Source of the DNA: Acetobacter sp. CAG:977
GTDB taxonomy: Bacteria > Pseudomonadota > Alphaproteobacteria > CAAGCB01 > CAG-977
DNA length: 28,502 nucleotides
NCBI GenBank assembly: GCA_000434295.1
Contig: HF994932.1
Span: 42,357-70,858 of the forward strand
Reading direction: 5' to 3'
Part shown: positions 14,277 through 22,461 of the stretch, piece after piece
How the letters are laid out: each line of letters begins with the position of its first letter
Position numbering within the stretch: position 1 is the stretch's first letter
Notes under the pieces: generated by a model
The model's database searches: none
The model's input: only the letters and a program-made list of their open reading frames with translations
Told to the model about the DNA's origin: nothing
Position numbers and translations under genes: made by a program

Positions 14277-15158
14277 TTACCCTCTTTCCTGATCATGCGC
14301 CCGCTTGTCCAGTTCGCGATGCGTCAATGTTACAATATACCCTTTGCGCCCCGAAAGCCATTCATAAAGCCGTTCGGCAACGTAAACCGATCGGTGCTTG
14401 CCTCCCGTACAGCCGACGGCTATCGTTAAATAATGCTTCCCTTCCTTTAAAAAACGGGGAAAAAGCGGATCCAAAAAATCCTTTAACCGGCGGAAAAATT
14501 CCGCAAAATCTTCGTCTTCCGATATGTATGCCGCAACTCTTGCATCACGACCCGTCAACGGTCGAAGTTCCGGAACATAATGCGGATTGCGCAAAAAACG
14601 AACGTCAAAAACCAAATCCGCTTCTCGAGGAATGCCTTCCCTGTACGAAAAAGACATCACCGACAAAACGGGATCGTTTTCCTTTTTCGACAACAGTTTG
14701 TTTTCAACATATAAACGCAAGTCGGACGCTTTTAAATCCGTCGTGTCAATGACAATATCCGCCCTCTCCCTGACCGGAGCCGTCATCCGCCGTTCGGCAG
14801 CTATGCCTTCCGCAACGCCTTTGTCTTTTGCCAACGGATGCGAACGCCGCGTTTCCGTAAACCGACGCAACAATTTATCGTCGTCGCAATCCAAAAAAAC
14901 CGTCTTTAACGATACGTTCGGATTTAAGGAAACTTCCCGACAGGCGCGAGAATAATTTTCCGGATTAAAATCACGCGTTCGCGCATCTATGCCGACCGCC
15001 AAAGGAACCCCTGTCTCGGAAGCCCCGGACACCGCCGATGACAGCAACGATAACGGAAGATTGTCGATAACTTCGCATCCGATGTCCTCCAACGCCTTTA
15101 ATGCCGTCGTCTTCCCGGCTCCGGACATTCCGGTGATTACAAACAGAGATCGTGTCAT
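14277..15158 (-). CDS. rapZ: RapZ / YvcJ-family nucleotide-binding protein
   Basis: A 293-residue GTP/ATP-binding protein; in E. coli RapZ is an RNA-binding adaptor for GlmZ decay and glucosamine-6-phosphate homeostasis. The N-terminal Walker A is GMSGAGKT (about residues 9-16), followed by the family block GCEVIDNLPLSLL. The C-terminal domain carries DVRFLRNPHYVPELRPLTG and GCTGGKHRSV, the latter typical of the family. It overlaps hprK by 4 bases (ATGA). Linkage with hprK, EIIA and ptsH is common in alphaproteobacteria and in other phyla, suggesting a regulatory role with the PTS; the RNA target here is unknown. Confidence 0.95.
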   Translation of the reverse strand: MTRSLFVITGMSGAGKTTALKALEDIGCEVIDNLPLSLLSSAVSGASETGVPLAVGIDARTRDFNPENYSRACREVSLNPNVSLKTVFLDCDDDKLLRRFTETRRSHPLAKDKGVAEGIAAERRMTAPVRERADIVIDTTDLKASDLRLYVENKLLSKKENDPVLSVMSFSYREGIPREADLVFDVRFLRNPHYVPELRPLTGRDARVAAYISEDEDFAEFFRRLKDFLDPLFPRFLKEGKHYLTIAVGCTGGKHRSVYVAERLYEWLSGRKGYIVTLTHRELDKRAHDQERG

Positions 15159-15589
15159 TCCGCCAACCCTCTTCCTTGCGAAAATACCGACAAGGCAAGC
15201 TTTACCTTTGCCGTCGCAGAAGCCGTCTTCGGATCCAGCTTTAATACGGGAACCCTCACGCCTTCTATCGTTTCAAACATCGTGTCGGGCATTCGTTCTA
15301 TCTCGCAAGCCTGACATAAATCAACCTTTAAAAAAACCTCGGTCTTTTCCGAATACGGCATCGGAACAATGCCTAAGCCGCGCACTTCCAACAAACCTTT
15401 GATGCGTTCGGGAACAACCGCTTCCAAAACGCCGTCCCGATTGCAAAGATCAACCCTGTCGTCGGCAACCAGCTTCGCTCCTTCGTCTATCAGCCGAAGG
15501 CTCATATCCGACTTGCCGCTGCCGGAATGGCCGCAAAACAAAACGCCTTTACCTTCCCATTCCACACATGACGCATGATATAACGGCAT
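15155..15589 (-). CDS. hprK: HPr kinase/phosphorylase, short alphaproteobacterial form
   Basis: A 144-residue catalytic-domain-only HPr kinase; the full-length Firmicutes enzyme is about 310 residues with an extra N-terminal domain, which is normally missing in alphaproteobacteria. Walker A is GHSGSGKSD; the HPr-kinase signature LLEVRGLGIV and the adjacent acidic residues for metal binding are present. It should add or remove phosphate on Ser50 of HPr. The start ATG overlaps the chvG stop by one base (TAATG), and its stop overlaps the rapZ start, so chvG-hprK-rapZ are translationally linked. Confidence 0.95.
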   Translation of the reverse strand: MPLYHASCVEWEGKGVLFCGHSGSGKSDMSLRLIDEGAKLVADDRVDLCNRDGVLEAVVPERIKGLLEVRGLGIVPMPYSEKTEVFLKVDLCQACEIERMPDTMFETIEGVRVPVLKLDPKTASATAKVKLALSVFSQGRGLAE

Positions 15590-17373
15590 TATGCTTTCCT
15601 TTCGTTTAACGGCAATATCACAACAAATCGGGCTCCGCAAATTTTTCCGTCCCCGTCTTTGCGGTTAGTCGCATAAATCACACCGCCCAGCCCCGTAACG
15701 ATCTTTTCGGAAATCGACAGGCCAAGCCCCGAATGATGTCCGAATTGTTCGCCCGTCGGCCGTTCGCAGTAAAAACGACGGAACAGTTTTTCTTCATCGC
15801 CCGGAGGTATGCCGGAACCTTCATCGTCAAATTCCAAAACAACGTTATGATCCTTTTTCCTTGCCGAAACCCTGATCGTTCCGTTATCAGGTGAAAAAGA
15901 TATCGCATTGCCGATCAAATTGTAAAAAACCTGTGCCAAACGGGTTTCCATACCTTGGACGACCGCTTTTTCGGGCATGCTTTTTCCCCAGTCCAAAACA
16001 AAACGAAGCCCGCGTTCCTGCGCGTCTTTGCCCAGATTATAGACTTCTGTCATCGACGACAGCAAAGAATGTATTTCAACGGGTTCGAATTCTTCGCGCG
16101 ACAATTCCGCATCCAATCGGGACAAATTTGAAATGTCGGTAATCAGTCTGTCCAAACGCAAAATGTCTTCGCGAATAATTTTCATCAGGCGTTGTTTTTT
16201 TTCGGGATCCGAAATCATATCCAGCGTTTCAACCGCACTGCGCATGGACGACAGCGGATTTTTAATTTCGTGAGCAACGTCGGCGGCAAAGCGTTCCGTC
16301 GCATCAAGACGTTCCCACAAAGCATCGGTCATTTTTATCAAAGCCCCCGACAAATCTCCGATTTCGTCTTTGCGTCCCGTTTCGTCGGGAATGACCTGCC
16401 GCCTGCCTCCGCCGACGCGGATGTTCACTGCCGCAGAAGACAGCTTGTTTAACGGCGTTACGATCGTCCGCACCATAAAAAACGACAGCAGTATCGTCAC
16501 GACAAACGCCACCGTAAACAGCCTTAAAACCGCCAAACGGAATGCCACCAGATTGCGAATGACGTTTTCCATACCGCCGTTGACCAGTAAAGCGCCGATG
16601 ATTTGATCGTTATAAATAATCGGAAGTGCCGCGCTTAAAATTTGACCTTCCCCTTCTTTGTAGCGGATTTTATAGGAAAAGACACCGTCCCCCAGCGCCG
16701 TTCCGACTTCTTCATAATCGAATGCCGTTTGATTTTTGGGTTCGTCATAGGCAGGCAATTTTTTGGAAGCAAAAAAATCCCCCCACCAAAAAAAGTCCGC
16801 CGTATCCTTTTTGGCGCCGTCGGGCAAAGCCGACCCCGTTTGAAGACTGTCCGCCGTCAACACTCCGTTATGGTCGAACAAACGGACACGAACGTTGTTC
16901 AAAGACGCCAACCGCCTCAAAATATGACGGGCGGGAAAAGCATCCAAACGAAAAACTTCGCGCGGCGCACGCGACAACAAATCGCCCGAACGCCCGAAAT
17001 CGCCGTCCGTTAAAAAATCTTCGCGAAACGCGCGGGGATGAAAAAAACCTTCTTCTTCCGACCTGTCCTGCCCCGTCGGCAACAGCGAAGAAATAAATTC
17101 CGAAGTAACCGCCCCTTCGCCGACGGCAACGGAAATCAGTTCCGCCTGAACCTTTAAAAATTTGATTTCCCCTTCGATCAGACCTTTCTGATAATGGTCC
17201 ATATAAAACATGCCGACAACCAACAACACGGGAGCCAGCAAATTAACCATCAACAGCCGCCACGCCAAAGGAGAACGAACGAAAAAGCTTTTTAAAAAAG
17301 AACAAAACGCCCCGCCCGCTTTCGATAAGCTTTCAAACACAAAGCTTTTCCGAATGTTCGCGACAAGGCTCAC
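15589..17373 (-). CDS. chvG: Sensor histidine kinase ChvG
   Basis: A 594-residue inner-membrane kinase. TM1 is at about 38-57, then a periplasmic sensor domain of roughly 220 residues, TM2 at about 279-301, a HAMP linker, a HisKA domain with phospho-acceptor His368 (ADVAHEIKNPLSS), and a HATPase_c domain with NLIGNAISFSP, DDEGSGIPPG and GLGLSISEKI boxes. In rhizobia and Brucella the orthologue (ChvG/ExoS/BvrS) senses acid and envelope stress, in rhizobia under restraint by the Sel1-repeat protein ExoR. It follows chvI with a 4-base gap and is coupled to hprK. The assignment to ChvG rests on architecture plus the diagnostic neighbours. Confidence 0.93.
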   Translation of the reverse strand: MSLVANIRKSFVFESLSKAGGAFCSFLKSFFVRSPLAWRLLMVNLLAPVLLVVGMFYMDHYQKGLIEGEIKFLKVQAELISVAVGEGAVTSEFISSLLPTGQDRSEEEGFFHPRAFREDFLTDGDFGRSGDLLSRAPREVFRLDAFPARHILRRLASLNNVRVRLFDHNGVLTADSLQTGSALPDGAKKDTADFFWWGDFFASKKLPAYDEPKNQTAFDYEEVGTALGDGVFSYKIRYKEGEGQILSAALPIIYNDQIIGALLVNGGMENVIRNLVAFRLAVLRLFTVAFVVTILLSFFMVRTIVTPLNKLSSAAVNIRVGGGRRQVIPDETGRKDEIGDLSGALIKMTDALWERLDATERFAADVAHEIKNPLSSMRSAVETLDMISDPEKKQRLMKIIREDILRLDRLITDISNLSRLDAELSREEFEPVEIHSLLSSMTEVYNLGKDAQERGLRFVLDWGKSMPEKAVVQGMETRLAQVFYNLIGNAISFSPDNGTIRVSARKKDHNVVLEFDDEGSGIPPGDEEKLFRRFYCERPTGEQFGHHSGLGLSISEKIVTGLGGVIYATNRKDGDGKICGARFVVILPLNERKA

Positions 17374-17377
17374 GCAA

Positions 17378-18082
17378 TCAGCCCTCCCGATAACGGTAGC
17401 CGACGCCGTACAGCGTTTCTATGCGGGCAAAAGAATCGTCTATTTCTTTAAACTTTCGCCGCAACCGTTTGATATGACTGTCAACCGTCCTGTCGTCCAC
17501 ATAAACGTTCGAACCGTACGCAACGTCTATCAGCTGGTCACGCGTCTTAACAAACCCCGGTTTTTCAACCAAAGCATACAATATCAAAAATTCCGTAATC
17601 GTCAAATCAAGCGGCTTTCCTTTCCACGTACAGGAATGCCGCGTTTTATCCATCAACAAATCGCCGCGTTCGATCAGCGCGTCTTCTTCTTTATTTTCAC
17701 CGTCTGGAGCATTTTGTGCGTCCAATCGCCGCAACAGCGTTTTTATTCGCGCAATCAGCAAATGTTGCGAAAACGGCTTTTTGATATAATCGTCCGCCCC
17801 CATCCGCAACCCGCACAGTTCGTCGATCTCATCATCTTTGCTGGTTAAAAAAATCACGGGGACGTTCGATTTTTCCCGAATGCGGCGCAAGGTTTCCATC
17901 CCGTCCATACGCGGCATCTTGATATCCAAAACGACCAAGTCCACCTGTTCTTTTAAAACGCCTTCCAATCCGGAAACGCCGTCCGTATAGGTAAATACCT
18001 GAAAGCCTTCCTCTTCCAAAACCATCGAAACGGAAGTCAGAATATTTTGGTCATCGTCTATCAGTGCTATTTTATGCCCCAC
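17378..18082 (-). CDS. chvI: Response regulator ChvI (OmpR family)
   Basis: A 234-residue regulator with a receiver domain (acidic pair IDDD near residues 8-11, phospho-acceptor Asp53 in VVLDIKMPRMDG, switch region FLTSKDDE with the conserved Lys) and a C-terminal winged-helix DNA-binding domain (LTITEFLILYALVEKPG, RTVDSHIKRLRRKF, ETLYGVGYRY). It starts with GTG behind a GGAGG ribosome site 5 bases upstream. It is the response partner of ChvG and heads the PTS part of the run. A weak promoter (TTTATT-17-TAAAAT) may lie in the 66-base gap to rlmN, but transcription may also come from further upstream. Confidence 0.94.
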   Translation of the reverse strand: MGHKIALIDDDQNILTSVSMVLEEEGFQVFTYTDGVSGLEGVLKEQVDLVVLDIKMPRMDGMETLRRIREKSNVPVIFLTSKDDEIDELCGLRMGADDYIKKPFSQHLLIARIKTLLRRLDAQNAPDGENKEEDALIERGDLLMDKTRHSCTWKGKPLDLTITEFLILYALVEKPGFVKTRDQLIDVAYGSNVYVDDRTVDSHIKRLRRKFKEIDDSFARIETLYGVGYRYREG

Positions 18083-18148
18083 CGTTTCCTCCGTCGTTTT
18101 GGATGGTTCGGCGTTTATTTTAACAGCTCGGCTTTTTGAAATAAAGCC

Positions 18149-19219
18149 TTATATTTCCTTCTTTTGCGCCGCAGATTTCAGCTGTCCGCACGCTGCCATG
18201 ATGTCTTTGCCGCGCGACGACCTGATCGGCGCCGCATAATTCTTTGATGACAGAATTTCGGCAAAACGTTCAATGCGTTTGCGCGGCGAACATTTAAAGC
18301 CGCTGCCTTCCCATTCGTTAAAGGGAATCAGATTAAATTTGACCGCCAACCCTTTGACCAAACGCATCAATTCGCGCGCATCGGCTTCGGAATCGTTCAC
18401 GCCGTCAAGCATGACGTATTCCATCGTTATGTACTGAAGCCTGCCTTCATGAGCCTGAAATTCCCGACACGCCGCCATCAGTTCGCTTAACGGATACTTG
18501 CGGTTAATGGGCATAATCCGATCTCGAACCTCGTCCGTCGGCGCGTGCAGACTGATCGCCAGCTTGACCCCCAAATCACGCGCAACGTTCGGTATCAACG
18601 GCGCAATCCCCGACGTCGAAAGCGTTATGCGACGTTTCGATATCGCCATCCCGTCGGGATGCATGATGATTTGCAACGCTTTTTTCGTGTTTTCGTAATT
18701 CAGCAACGGTTCGCCCATGCCCATCACGACAATGTTCGACAACAGTCTGGGTTCTCCCGCAGGCGGCGTTCCCCATTCTTTATAGCTGTCTTTGGCGGCG
18801 GCAAACTGCTGGACGATTTCCGCCGCGCTTAAATTGCGCTGAAACCCTTGAGACCCCGTCCGGCAAAACGCGCATTTGTTCGGACAGCCCGCCTGAGTCG
18901 ATATGCAAACCGCGCCTCTGTCTTCTTCGGGAATATAAACGGTTTCGATTTCTTTGCCGTCCGCAAAGCGAAACAGCCACTTGCGCGTACCGTCCGACGA
19001 ATTCAGCTCTTTCAACGTTTCGGGACGCCCGACGACATAGCCCTTTTCCGCCAATACCGCCCTCAACCCCTTTGCCAAAGACGTCATTTCCGAAAAATCG
19101 CAAACCCCGCGATTATGAATCCAATGCCACAGTTGTTTCGCGCGAAAGGGCTTTTCCCCCATCGCTTCGACTTCACGCGCCATTTCTTCAGCCGAAAGCC
19201 CGATCAAATCCGTCGTCAT
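18149..19219 (-). CDS. rlmN: Dual-specificity 23S rRNA/tRNA C2-adenosine methyltransferase
   Basis: A radical-SAM enzyme that methylates A2503 of 23S rRNA and A37 of some tRNAs. It is 356 residues long. The radical-SAM cysteines are Cys112/116/119 (CPNKCAFC). Cys105, seven residues earlier, aligns with E. coli Cys118, and Cys344 near the C-terminus (MAACGQL) aligns with the methyl-carrying Cys355. GMGEPLLNY and LAISLHAP blocks are typical. The ATG has a GAGGTA ribosome site. It follows the small membrane protein gene by 6 bases. Confidence 0.95.
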   Translation of the reverse strand: MTTDLIGLSAEEMAREVEAMGEKPFRAKQLWHWIHNRGVCDFSEMTSLAKGLRAVLAEKGYVVGRPETLKELNSSDGTRKWLFRFADGKEIETVYIPEEDRGAVCISTQAGCPNKCAFCRTGSQGFQRNLSAAEIVQQFAAAKDSYKEWGTPPAGEPRLLSNIVVMGMGEPLLNYENTKKALQIIMHPDGMAISKRRITLSTSGIAPLIPNVARDLGVKLAISLHAPTDEVRDRIMPINRKYPLSELMAACREFQAHEGRLQYITMEYVMLDGVNDSEADARELMRLVKGLAVKFNLIPFNEWEGSGFKCSPRKRIERFAEILSSKNYAAPIRSSRGKDIMAACGQLKSAAQKKEI

Positions 19220-19225
19220 AAAAAG

Positions 19226-19615
19226 CTACCTCAAAAACATCATTTGGCGCAAACGGGGATCTCCGACGCGCCCCGCCACTTCGTCCGAAGTGCTGAACGT
19301 CATCAAAAACGGCACGGCACAAAACATCGCCACGACCGCCCAGGCAAAATCGCCCAAAAAGCACAACCCCATCGCCTGAAAATCCAATTCTCCGTCAGGC
19401 TTGAACTTTTTCAACAGCAGTATTCTGTACAACAGCAAAAAAGCAAACATCAGCAAGTATAAATCAAACGTCAACAGTCGCCCGAAAACGGATTCTCCTT
19501 CTTTTGCCCCGAAAAAAACCCATAACCCGCACACGACGCCGATAAACGTCGATCGGTGAAACAAAATTCCCGACTGCAAGATAAGAAGGCAAAAATTTAC
19601 GAATTTCTTAATCAT
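19226..19615 (-). CDS. Small membrane protein of unknown function
   Basis: A 129-residue hydrophobic protein with about three membrane segments (near residues 22-36, 50-68 and 86-106) and a charged C-terminal tail of about 20 residues containing GRVGDPRLRQ. I recognise no family. It lies 6 bases upstream of rlmN on the same strand and seems to head the long minus-strand run that ends at ptsI. The ribosome site before the ATG is weak (AT-rich), so a later start is possible. It is supported mainly by the uninterrupted frame, the membrane pattern and tight spacing. Confidence 0.65.
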   Translation of the reverse strand: MIKKFVNFCLLILQSGILFHRSTFIGVVCGLWVFFGAKEGESVFGRLLTFDLYLLMFAFLLLYRILLLKKFKPDGELDFQAMGLCFLGDFAWAVVAMFCAVPFLMTFSTSDEVAGRVGDPRLRQMMFLR

Positions 19616-19629
19616 TTTTAAAACCGGTC

Positions 19630-19658
19630 TTGCTAAAAAGATAAAAGCCCGTTATGAC
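19630..19658 (+). promoter_or_regulatory. Possible promoter of the small gene at 19697
   Basis: TTGCTA (19630-19635), a 17-base spacer and TATGAC (19653-19658); both match the consensus moderately. The predicted start is about 30 bases before the start codon. Confidence 0.4.
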
Positions 19659-19696
19659 TTGCGTCCGATCATCCGAACATCACAGGAGGTTCAAAG

Positions 19697-19909
19697 ATGC
19701 AAAAGACTTCCCCCTCTTGCGCCCTGCCGTCAAAAACAGAGCCCCTTGAACAAAACGTCCGCGAATTTACTACAACGCCGCCCGCCAGGAATCAAGACAA
19801 AATGCCTTTTTTATACCTGACCATGCGCGAACCGCCCGCCGATTACAAAAACGTTCCCGACAACGCGAAAAAGCTCTACCGCGTCATCAAGCTGAACAAT
19901 CAATCGTAA
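19697..19909 (+). CDS. Small hypothetical protein
   Basis: A 70-residue polar protein with no signal peptide or membrane segment. The strongest support is a near-perfect AGGAGG ribosome site (19684-19689) just before the ATG, plus a plausible promoter upstream. It is rich in Pro, Asn and Lys, with a C-terminal segment YKNVPDNAKKLYRVIKL. I recognise no domain. Its 3' end overlaps the convergent lipoprotein gene by 10 bases. Confidence 0.6.
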   Translation: MQKTSPSCALPSKTEPLEQNVREFTTTPPARNQDKMPFLYLTMREPPADYKNVPDNAKKLYRVIKLNNQS

Positions 19910-20310
19910 TCGTTTAAAGGAAATATCGGACGTTCGTAAATCCCGATCAACACGTCCGTCGCATAAGGGCTGGGCTGGTTATAACACGTCGGCGCCGCAA
20001 TGCTTTTATAGCAATAGACTTTTTCCGCCTTCCAATCGGGGCGCGCCGCGCGAGCCAGTTCGGCGGGCGTCATGCAAAATTTGCCCTCTCCTTTGATAAA
20101 TCGTTCGACCGAACATTCCTTTCCCGTCACCCAAGAAGCGACATGGTCTTCCATCATTTTTCCCGTTATTGACAAAGATACGGCTTCGCCCATTCCCCAC
20201 GTCACCAACGGAGACGTCCCCATCGGCATATGGGCGTTTTGCGTCGTCCACCAACACCCCGAAAGCATCAATACACAGAAAATCAAAAAGACCCGTTTCA
20301 TTTTTTCCAT
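19900..20310 (-). CDS. Predicted lipoprotein of unknown function
   Basis: A protein of about 136 residues. The signal starts Met-Lys-Arg, followed by a hydrophobic core and a lipobox (Leu-Ser-Gly-Cys), then two tryptophans. The mature part has Cys residues around KECSVERF, KFCMTP, VYCYKS and PTCYNQ, which could form two disulfides in the periplasm. No known domain is recognised. The start may be the ATG at 20310 or the one at 20301, three codons later, which gives the more classical MKR signal. A promoter at 20331-20360 fits either. It is convergent with the small gene at 19697. Confidence 0.72.
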   Translation of the reverse strand: MEKMKRVFLIFCVLMLSGCWWTTQNAHMPMGTSPLVTWGMGEAVSLSITGKMMEDHVASWVTGKECSVERFIKGEGKFCMTPAELARAARPDWKAEKVYCYKSIAAPTCYNQPSPYATDVLIGIYERPIFPLNDYD

Positions 20311-20330
20311 CCGCAACTTTCTTAAAAGCT

Positions 20331-20360
20331 ATCATAAACGGGCAAATGTAAAAAAGACAA
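20331..20360 (-). promoter_or_regulatory. Predicted promoter of the lipoprotein gene at 20310
   Basis: On the minus strand, TTGTCT (20360-20355), 18 bases, then TATGAT (20336-20331), giving a start near 20325, about 15 bases before the first candidate ATG. Confidence 0.5.
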
Positions 20361-20435
20361 ATCTGACTTGCCCCGAACGTATTTTAATTATAGGTTAATC
20401 AGAATCATTTTTCATTCTTTTTAAGGAGAACATCC

Positions 20436-21119
20436 GTGGCAGTACAGGACCAAGACCCGCTACAGGCGGAAATTCTTCGCGAAGTCGCCGAAGAAATCAG
20501 GGATGAACAATATAAAAAACTGTGGAAAAAAATCGGACCGTACATAACGGCTGTCATCATCGCCCTGCTGGCTGCCGCCGCCGGATACGAATATTATAAA
20601 TATGACAAGCATCAAACGGAATTAAAGGAATCCTTTGAACTTCAGGACGCTTTGGTCATGCTGCGCGACGGAAACGTCAAAGATGCCGAAGCCTCGCTGA
20701 AGGATATGAGCCAAAACGCAAAATCGGGATACCGTTTTCTGGCTGCCATGCATTACGCCGGCGTTCTGGCGGAACAAAACAATTCCGAAGAAGCCGTCAC
20801 CGTTTTAAACGAACTGGCAACAAACAGCGAAACGCCGGCTCCGTTGCAGGCGGTCGCGCTGTTAAACAAAGTCGCTTTGGCTGCCGATTTGGAAAATGCC
20901 GATTACAAAGCTTTGACGGCGGAACTGGCTCCCATGACGGATCCGAACAGTCCTTGGGCGGCAGACGCGCTTGAATTGACGGCGTTGATGGCTTTGCGTC
21001 AAAACGATAACGAAAAAGCCAAAGCCGCCCTGCAAAGCATTGTCGGGTTGCAAAACATTCCCGACGCCGTTCGCCAAAGGGCTTCGGAAAATCTGACTTT
21101 GCTGAACGCGGCCAAGTAA
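20436..21119 (+). CDS. YfgM-like membrane-anchored TPR protein
   Basis: A 227-residue single-pass inner-membrane protein. The N-terminus is cytosolic and charged, with a membrane segment at about 32-49 (ITAVIIALLAAAAGYEYY), then a periplasmic helical region of TPR-like repeats (TPR_21 type) with many Ala/Leu/Asn. In E. coli YfgM works with PpiD and the Sec translocon and is encoded next to bamB and der, the same order as here. It starts with GTG behind AAGGAGA. It precedes bamB by 16 bases. The upstream region has a TTGCCC and a TATAGG element but with poor spacing (15 bases). Confidence 0.88.
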   Translation: MAVQDQDPLQAEILREVAEEIRDEQYKKLWKKIGPYITAVIIALLAAAAGYEYYKYDKHQTELKESFELQDALVMLRDGNVKDAEASLKDMSQNAKSGYRFLAAMHYAGVLAEQNNSEEAVTVLNELATNSETPAPLQAVALLNKVALAADLENADYKALTAELAPMTDPNSPWAADALELTALMALRQNDNEKAKAALQSIVGLQNIPDAVRQRASENLTLLNAAK

Positions 21120-21135
21120 TTCCGGAGAAAACCGC

Positions 21136-22461
21136 ATGACGCCCCTTGCTTCCCGTATCGCCGCATGTCTGGCTTTGTTTTGCCTGAGTGCCTGTGCCGG
21201 AGGTTCCGATATGCAGGACGCTTCCGTGTCGGGCAAACGCCTTTCCGTTTTGAGCTACGGCGAAAACAATATTCCGAGCAACGATGATTTGAAAAAAATC
21301 ATCGAATTGCCCGAACCCGTACACTTAACCGAATGGAAACAAGCGGGCGGATTGCCTCATCACGCGATGCAAAACCCCTATATTCCCGCCAGAATCGTTG
21401 AAGCATGGCGCGAAAATATCGGAACCGGAAGCAGCGATGACGATTTGCTGATCGCAGAACCCGTCGGCGAAAACGGCGTCATCTATACCATAGATTCCAG
21501 AGCAAAAATTACCGCTTTTGCCGTCAGAAACGGCCGAAAACTGTGGAGCGTTTCCCCCTTAAAAAGAAAAGAAGCTTCGGGCGTCAGCGTTTTGGGCGCA
21601 GGTTTGGCTTTGGATAACGGTATGCTTTTCGCCTCAACGGGCGCCGGCTATGTCGTGGCTTTGGACGCGAAAAACGGGCGCGAAATTTGGCGCACGCGAT
21701 TGACTTCCCCCGTCCGTTCCGCTCCTGCCGTCTATGGCGGACGTCTTTATGTCCTGACCTCGGACAACAAGCTGGTCGCTTTGGCAGAAGATGACGGACG
21801 CATTTTATGGCAGCATTACGCTTTTCTGGAATCCGTTTCTTTTCTGGGCAAAGCGGCTCCCGCCCTTAACGACGGCATCGGCGTTGCCGTCTTTGCCTCC
21901 GGCGAAGTGCTGGCATTCAGACCTGAAAACGGCAGCATTTTATGGTCCGAAGCGTTGGGCGCAGCAAAAACAAACGATGCCGCCGCCGAAATCAACGATA
22001 TCCGCGCAAGACCCGTCATCTATAACGACAAAGTCTTTGTCATTACCAGCGGAGGATTGCTTTCCGCTTTGGACATAAAGACCGGTGGCGCCGTATGGGA
22101 ACGCGAAATCGCAGGCATTAATCAACCGTGGTTGGCGGGAAACACTCTGTACGTCATGTCAGCCGAGGGCGAATTAAACGCTTTGGAAGCCGATACGGGA
22201 AAAATCCTGTGGCAAAACAGTCTGGCTAAATGGAAAGACCCCGAAACCAAAAAAGAACGTTTGTTGTGGACGGGCCCCGTCATGGCAGGCAATCGTCTGC
22301 TTTTGACGAATTCGGACGGAAAAGCCGTCGCCGTCGCGCCTCAAACGGGCACCATCATCGGATGGGACGACATTGACGAATCAGGGACTCTGCCCCCCGT
22401 CGTCATCAACGATACTTTATTCTTTCTGACACATAACGCAAACTTGGCGGCATTCAGATAA
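21136..22461 (+). CDS. bamB: Outer membrane assembly lipoprotein BamB
   Basis: A periplasm-facing lipoprotein of the BAM complex that helps insert beta-barrel proteins. The 441-residue precursor has a lipobox Leu-Ser-Ala-Cys with Cys20. The mature part is a run of PQQ-like beta-propeller blades, seen as repeated Ala-x-[DN]-x-x-[TN]-G-[RK]-x-x-W motifs (for example LDAKNGREIWR, LAEDDGRILWQ, LDIKTGGAVWE, LEADTGKILWQ). A GGAGA ribosome site precedes the ATG. It overlaps der by one base (TAATG). Confidence 0.95.
   Translation: MTPLASRIAACLALFCLSACAGGSDMQDASVSGKRLSVLSYGENNIPSNDDLKKIIELPEPVHLTEWKQAGGLPHHAMQNPYIPARIVEAWRENIGTGSSDDDLLIAEPVGENGVIYTIDSRAKITAFAVRNGRKLWSVSPLKRKEASGVSVLGAGLALDNGMLFASTGAGYVVALDAKNGREIWRTRLTSPVRSAPAVYGGRLYVLTSDNKLVALAEDDGRILWQHYAFLESVSFLGKAAPALNDGIGVAVFASGEVLAFRPENGSILWSEALGAAKTNDAAAEINDIRARPVIYNDKVFVITSGGLLSALDIKTGGAVWEREIAGINQPWLAGNTLYVMSAEGELNALEADTGKILWQNSLAKWKDPETKKERLLWTGPVMAGNRLLLTNSDGKAVAVAPQTGTIIGWDDIDESGTLPPVVINDTLFFLTHNANLAAFR

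Noticed and set aside
17210..17848. Plus-strand frame of 212 codons opposite chvG/chvI
   Set aside because: Antisense to two fully motif-supported genes; composition is typical of a shadow frame.
18130..18148. GGCTTT/AAAGCC hairpin between rlmN and chvI
   Set aside because: Only six base pairs and no T run in either direction, so not a convincing terminator.
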